A stretch of DNA of 64,000 nucleotides from Hydractinia symbiolongicarpus (Eukaryota > Cnidaria > Hydrozoa > Anthoathecata > Hydractiniidae). Every line of letters starts with the position of its first letter. The first letter of the stretch is position 1. A model generated the notes under the pieces. That model was not told the origin of the DNA. It was given only the letters and a program-made list of their open reading frames with translations, and searched no databases. The stretch is from positions 18,288,001 to 18,352,000 of the forward strand of contig NC_079879.1 in NCBI RefSeq assembly GCF_029227915.1, written 5' to 3'. A program made the position numbers and the translations under genes. Positions 62,501 to 64,000 of this stretch are shown piece after piece.

Positions 62501-63174
62501 TTAGGGGGTATTAGAGGAACCTCTTTCATTACATTAGTTTTCATTGAATTTATCTTTGACAAAAGTTATTACTTTTCTGCTAGATAAAAAATCAAAAAAT
62601 AAATTTGATAAAAGAACGTAAAAACTATTTCACAGAACCTGTAATGATTCTTTTTAAACCAGGTTTGTGGTACTACTTTCAACCTAGACATTGTAATAGT
62701 CCTGGAAACAGCTCCCTTTTTTAATACCCTGGGTAGATGACTTTTTAACGCCTTGCTATAAATTACATTAAGGCAATGATATATTCAAATACTTTGTTAT
62801 TAGGTTCATCGTCATTTAATAAATGGAGATGTTCTACTTCTAAATCGTCAGCCAACACTGCATAGGCCTAGCATTATGGCTCATAAAGTATGCACATTGC
62901 TATTCTATTTTTTAGTTACAACATTATATTCACCTTTTCTGTTGAAAATAAATATAGGATAACTTTGCAAAAGTAAAATTCTTATTTACTTGTGTTTTAC
63001 TGTTAAATTGTCATTTTTATGCTTTTTTACCTCAGGCAAAAGTTCTTCAAAAGGAACGCACATTGCGTCTTCATTATGCAAATTGCAAGTCATACAATGC
63101 TGACTTTGATGGGGATGAAATGAATGCACATTTTCCACAAAGTGAATTGGCAAGATCAGAAGCATATAATCTTG
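41189..63174 (+). CDS. POLR1A: RNA polymerase I largest subunit, 5' part (10 exons, continues beyond window)
   Basis: POLR1A (RPA1/RPA190) is the catalytic largest subunit of nucleolar RNA polymerase I, which makes the large rRNA precursor. Exons are 41189-41535, 41843-42145, 43069-43253, 57319-57584, 57834-58148, 60087-60209, 60766-60863, 61948-62092, 62804-62887 and 63036-63174. Junction phases all agree, and 2005 coding bases give about 668 residues. Landmarks: [19 protein letters not shown] and [20 protein letters not shown] (clamp zinc site), [55 protein letters not shown] and [20 protein letters not shown]. In the last, three aspartates hold the catalytic magnesium (near residue 643). 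FRP followed by QSVMGEK and the plain [11 protein letters not shown] resemble Pol I rather than Pol II or III. The remaining two thirds lie beyond the window. Intron 3 is 14 kb and full of transposons. Confidence 0.95.
41843..42145 (+). CDS. POLR1A: POLR1A exon 2
   Basis: 101 codons, phase 2 to 2. Reads [20 protein letters not shown] and ends [13 protein letters not shown]; the CPHC pair is likely part of the clamp zinc region. Intron 1 (41536-41842) shows nothing else. Confidence 0.9.
42146..43068. other. POLR1A intron 2
   Basis: No gene. AATGCCATGCTA is repeated three times at about 42213-42248. Overlapping frames at 42421-42757 on both strands have no recognised domain. Confidence 0.5.
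43069..43253 (+). CDS. POLR1A: POLR1A exon 3
   Basis: 185 bases, acceptor TGTTTAG (phase 2), donor GTAATT (phase 1). Lysine-rich ([18 protein letters not shown]) then asparagine-rich, a poorly conserved Pol I insertion region. Confidence 0.85.
43254..44756. other. POLR1A intron 3, left part
   Basis: AT-rich. At 44180-44310 short CGCGAGTA/TACTCGCG words occur that resemble the satellite at 46349-47170. Thus related sequence lies on both sides of the BEN-domain relic. Confidence 0.45.
44757..46272 (-). pseudogene. Decayed BEN-domain gene
   Basis: Minus-strand pieces in order. A first exon at 46272-46062 starts [20 protein letters not shown] and ends at a strong GTAAGT donor. A lysine-rich exon at about 45970-45797 has a stop in an A-rich run. 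A proline/serine-rich region at about 45715-45290 has a one-base shift near 45520. One stop (TGA at about 45288) follows, before a short coiled coil ([14 protein letters not shown]). Last is the BEN domain at about 45010-44790, with [20 protein letters not shown] and [16 protein letters not shown] domains bind DNA in chromatin and transcription regulators and occur in some animal transposons. The stop and shifts suggest decay, though sequencing error in homopolymers is possible for part of them. It lies antisense in POLR1A intron 3. Confidence 0.7.
46349..47170. repeat. 150-bp dimeric satellite, about 5.5 copies
   Basis: The unit restarts exactly every 150 bases (TTCATTTCTTACTCTCATTG at 46351, 46501, 46651, 46801, 46951). 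Each unit is two diverged 75-base halves, one with GTACTCGGGAGTGC and the other with TATACTCCTGAGTACAA or TATATTCGGGAGTACAA, so a near-palindrome centred on the ACTC/GAGT pair recurs every 75 bases. It sits immediately upstream of the BEN-domain gene's first exon. Confidence 0.93.
47215..47312 (+). pseudogene. Helix-turn-helix fragment of a transposase
   Basis: The plus strand reads [20 protein letters not shown], then [16 protein letters not shown]. The spacing is that of a paired-like helix-turn-helix such as those at the N-terminus of Tc1/mariner-type transposases. It stops right after. Only this fragment is seen. Confidence 0.35.
47480..47500 (-). repeat. Lone TTAA-type transposon end
   Basis: Minus strand reads TTAAAGGGGAAGTTTGGTCAA. 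It begins like the ends of the 11142-14281 element (TTAAAGGGGAA) but then differs. No partner end was found by eye, so it may mark the right end of an element whose left end has gone, or chance. Confidence 0.4.
47501..48597. other. POLR1A intron 3; no gene seen
   Basis: AT-rich, with CTTTAACAC repeated at 47877-47907. Overlapping frames at 47506-47817 on both strands have no domain. Confidence 0.45.
48598..48760 (+). repeat. ACTAGTCG-family repeat, best preserved copy
   Basis: ACTAGTCGTTAGCCCGTAGA, then AAAATCCACGAGTTCGCCCG, a TACCGCATTGCGTGCGTCTC block, CCATTTTGCGTCACAGACAG and GGACGGACGGACAGACG. The family recurs at 26983 (degenerate), 33845-34541 (reverse, longer) and 49960-50354 (reverse, duplicated end). 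Confidence 0.75.
48761..49959. other. POLR1A intron 3; no gene seen
   Basis: AT-rich. Frames at 48756-49019 (-) and 49118-49300 (+) lack recognised domains. The right end grades into the next repeat copy. Confidence 0.4.
49960..50354 (-). repeat. ACTAGTCG-family end, 156-bp tandem duplication
   Basis: GTGGATGGGTTGCTGACGTC starts a unit at 50043, repeated at 50199 (156-base period) with few changes. Each unit includes GATTTTTCCATGGCTTCATC and GACTAGTTGAATAAAT, the reverse of the family start. The first unit keeps a perfect TGACGTCA (50056-50063); the second has TGACATCA. Confidence 0.85.
50355..51760. other. POLR1A intron 3; no gene seen
   Basis: No coding sense recognised in 1.4 kb of AT-rich sequence left of the Helitron relic. 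Its 3' end may lie here, but no terminal hairpin-CTRR end was identified. Confidence 0.4.
51761..55560 (-). pseudogene. Decayed Helitron (Rep, Pif1-like helicase)
   Basis: Minus-strand fragments run in Helitron order. An N-terminal region at about 55560-54280 includes the 2A-like motif. A Rep-side block at 53887-53675 has [20 protein letters not shown] and [16 protein letters not shown]; the histidines of the HUH relaxase motif, expected at SPYIQ, are replaced. A block at 53361-53113 has [20 protein letters not shown]. Around 52625-52545 is [20 protein letters not shown]. The helicase begins at about 52185 with Walker [21 protein letters not shown] and a Walker-B-like ISIDEVPMV, and breaks off near 51761. 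Helitrons move by rolling-circle replication using Rep plus Pif1-type helicase. Many stops and shifts make this copy dead. It lies antisense in POLR1A intron 3. Confidence 0.8.
55293..55316 (-). other. 2A-like motif remnant in the Helitron
   Basis: The minus strand reads DIESKPGP, followed by [17 protein letters not shown]. The form D-x-E-x-N-P-G-P is the ribosome-skipping 2A signature, found in several animal transposons near the N-terminus; here the asparagine position reads lysine, which would be expected to prevent skipping. The frame has a stop about 60 bases upstream. Confidence 0.5.
55561..57318. other. POLR1A intron 3, right end
   Basis: No gene recognised. A tRNA-like T-arm string lies at about 56318-56330 (see rejected). 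A perfect hairpin precedes exon 4. Confidence 0.45.
57172..57205. repeat. 15-bp-arm perfect hairpin upstream of exon 4
   Basis: TTTTTGTGTGAGTCC and GGACTCACACAAAAA around the loop CAAT; 113 bases before the exon 4 acceptor. Confidence 0.9.
57319..57584 (+). CDS. POLR1A: POLR1A exon 4
   Basis: Acceptor AATGTAG (phase 1), donor GTAAGT (phase 0). Starts with a very acidic run ([15 protein letters not shown]), then [19 protein letters not shown] and [15 protein letters not shown], a segment conserved in all largest subunits. Confidence 0.92.
57834..58148 (+). CDS. POLR1A: POLR1A exon 5
   Basis: 105 codons, phase 0 to 0, acceptor TTTCAG, donor GTTTGT. Reads [20 protein letters not shown] and ends [12 protein letters not shown]. 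Confidence 0.92.
58304..59008. mobile_element. TIR element with repeated TCATCCCGGGATGA palindromes
   Basis: The left end (GACCACGTTTACACGC) and the right end read in reverse (GGCCATTTACACGTG) form an imperfect terminal inverted repeat of about 15 bases. The right third carries palindromes: TCATCCTGGGATGA at about 58808, perfect TCATCCCGGGATGA at about 58858 and 58888, and degenerate versions at about 58960 and 58977. A plus frame at 58690-58872 is unsupported. Non-coding, probably a MITE. Confidence 0.6.
59895..59926. repeat. 15-bp-arm perfect hairpin
   Basis: AATGCCTTTTTTAAA and TTTAAAAAAGGCATT around TG. Confidence 0.92.
60087..60209 (+). CDS. POLR1A: POLR1A exon 6
   Basis: 41 codons, phase 0 to 0. 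Reads [20 protein letters not shown], then [30 protein letters not shown] is the invariant switch-region motif of largest subunits. Confidence 0.95.
60766..60863 (+). CDS. POLR1A: POLR1A exon 7
   Basis: Acceptor CCTTAG (phase 0), donor GTATGC (phase 2). Reads [20 protein letters not shown] and ends NGPNKYPG. Confidence 0.92.
60864..61947. other. POLR1A intron 7 with local repeats
   Basis: GGGCAGGCCTATATTAT followed by GCATGCATCCACGCTTAAAT-type words recurs at about 61034, 61113 and 61300, with a partial copy at 61235. Overlapping frames on both strands at 61339-61630 have no recognised domain. Confidence 0.6.
61948..62092 (+). CDS. POLR1A: POLR1A exon 8
   Basis: Acceptor CTGCAG (phase 2), donor GTGGTT (phase 0). 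Reads [20 protein letters not shown] and [16 protein letters not shown], with the variable linker ending HQEKK. Confidence 0.88.
62093..62803. other. POLR1A intron 8
   Basis: Nothing recognised; a plus frame at 62232-62504 is unsupported. Confidence 0.5.
62804..62887 (+). CDS. POLR1A: POLR1A exon 9
   Basis: 28 codons, phase 0 to 0. Contains [20 protein letters not shown], the rudder-side motif directly before the active site. Confidence 0.95.
63036..63174 (+). CDS. POLR1A: POLR1A exon 10 (active-site loop)
   Basis: Acceptor CCTCAG (phase 0), donor GTAAAC (phase 1). Contains [20 protein letters not shown]; the three aspartates of DFDGD bind catalytic magnesium. The next exon lies beyond the window. 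Confidence 0.96.
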
Positions 63175-63889
63175 GTAAACCTACTCATTATATGTTTTTG
63201 TAGTAACATTCTAAGTGTCTTATTCTTTTCTGTTGATATAAATATTGGGTCATTGGCAAAAATGTCAGAGGCCTGAAACAAGAAAACAAGTGCCATATTG
63301 GCATAATGTTTTGTGCTAATTAATGATAATATGGGCATATTGTATGATAATGGCAAAACCCCCTAAAAAGTTGTTTATTTTTATGAAATTAAAAAAATAT
63401 AACTTAAAAGTCAACCAAATGTAGTTTGTTATGATATAAAGAAATTTTTGTGAATTTTTCTGGTTTTAACACAATAAGTACCCAATACTGTGATGCCAAA
63501 GGAGAACAATTTGCCTATAAATGCTTTACACTAACATCTTATTTGTTTTTAGTATTGGGCAAAACTTTGAATAAATAAATAATAAAAACATGTGGTAGCG
63601 TTTTTAGCTTGGTTGTTTCTTTCTCTAGGCTTTATTACTTGAACCTAATATATCCATTAGCCCAACCATTTTTATTTTTTTTTGTATAGTATGCCATTTT
63701 TGCAGCCACTGACACATTAGGGTATATTTTTGTTATATTGTTAGAAAGCTCACACTGACGTAACCAGAGAGGTTTTGCTACCGGTTTACCGGTATGAGAT
63801 CCCAAATTCTTATCCCAAAAAAATAAAATATATATCCCCCCCCCTGCCAAAGCGGACAAAAGTCCAATATTATGTATAGGTCAACATTT
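63175..63889. other. POLR1A intron 10, partial
   Basis: AT-rich; a short C run at about 63837-63844. Minus frames at 63156-63356 and 63635-63859 are unsupported. Confidence 0.5.
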
Positions 63890-64000
63890 TCAAATATATG
63901 TTCAACTTTTTCGTATATATGTTCAACATTTTGTATACATGTTCAACTTTTTCATATATATGTTCAACATTTTGTATACATGTTCAACATTTTTCGTATA
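63890..64000. repeat. 20/21-bp tandem repeat reaching the window end
   Basis: TTCAAC recurs at 63901, 63922, 63942, 63963 and 63983 in units alternating ATGTTCAACTTTTTCGTATAT and TGTTCAACATTTTGTATACA; the array continues past the window. Confidence 0.9.

Overview
This window is AT-rich animal nuclear DNA, most likely from a cnidarian and possibly a hydrozoan. The evidence is spliced genes with short canonical GT-AG introns, ankyrin/Death-domain genes, and a dense load of animal transposon families. The organism call is inference. No rRNA, complete tRNA, CRISPR array or bacterial operon is seen.

Layout: (1) 1-7.8 kb is transposon debris: a broken protein-primed family-B DNA polymerase (Polinton/Maverick type), a broken P-element/THAP9-type transposase, a 0.6 kb TA/TCTA microsatellite and a long hairpin. 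(2) 7.8-25 kb holds two tandem minus-strand paralogues (called gene A upstream and gene B downstream). Each has large phase-1 ankyrin-repeat exons and a last exon coding two Death-like domains. Gene A has exons at 24973-23747, 23306-22680 and 21171-20525. Gene B has exons at 18616 (start uncertain), 17444-16236, 16017-15040 and 8441-7822. A further minus-strand exon at 27282-27059 codes a cysteine-containing ectodomain, one membrane span and a five-residue tail.

(3) The last intron of gene B contains the most striking object, a 3.14 kb TTAA-bounded element at 11142-14281 with matching terminal inverted repeats. It carries two convergent, spliced genes: a THAP zinc-finger gene on + and a complete 188-residue P2X7-ballast-like gene on -. 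Its transposase has lost its middle and keeps only the THAP end and the C-terminal block. A decayed relative retaining the missing middle lies at 30.6-31.3 kb. The last intron of gene A contains a 27-copy, 36-bp minisatellite with a 7-unit higher-order pattern.

(4) 27-41 kb has no clear host gene apart from the exon at its left edge. It holds a LINE reverse-transcriptase relic, a SINE with a conserved core, a perfect-TIR element with internal tandem repeats, and several dispersed repeat families, some carrying perfect TGACGTCA palindromes.

(5) From 41189 to the window end is the 5' part of POLR1A, the largest subunit of RNA polymerase I, on + strand. Ten exons (about 668 residues) run through the [10 protein letters not shown] active-site loop, and the gene continues past the window. 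Its 14 kb third intron contains a decayed BEN-domain gene beside a 150-bp satellite, a lone TTAA-type transposon end and a decayed Helitron with Rep, Pif1 helicase and a 2A-like motif. Its fifth intron contains a palindrome-rich element.

Exon boundaries were derived by matching reading frame and splice-site phase by eye; no transcript or database search was available.
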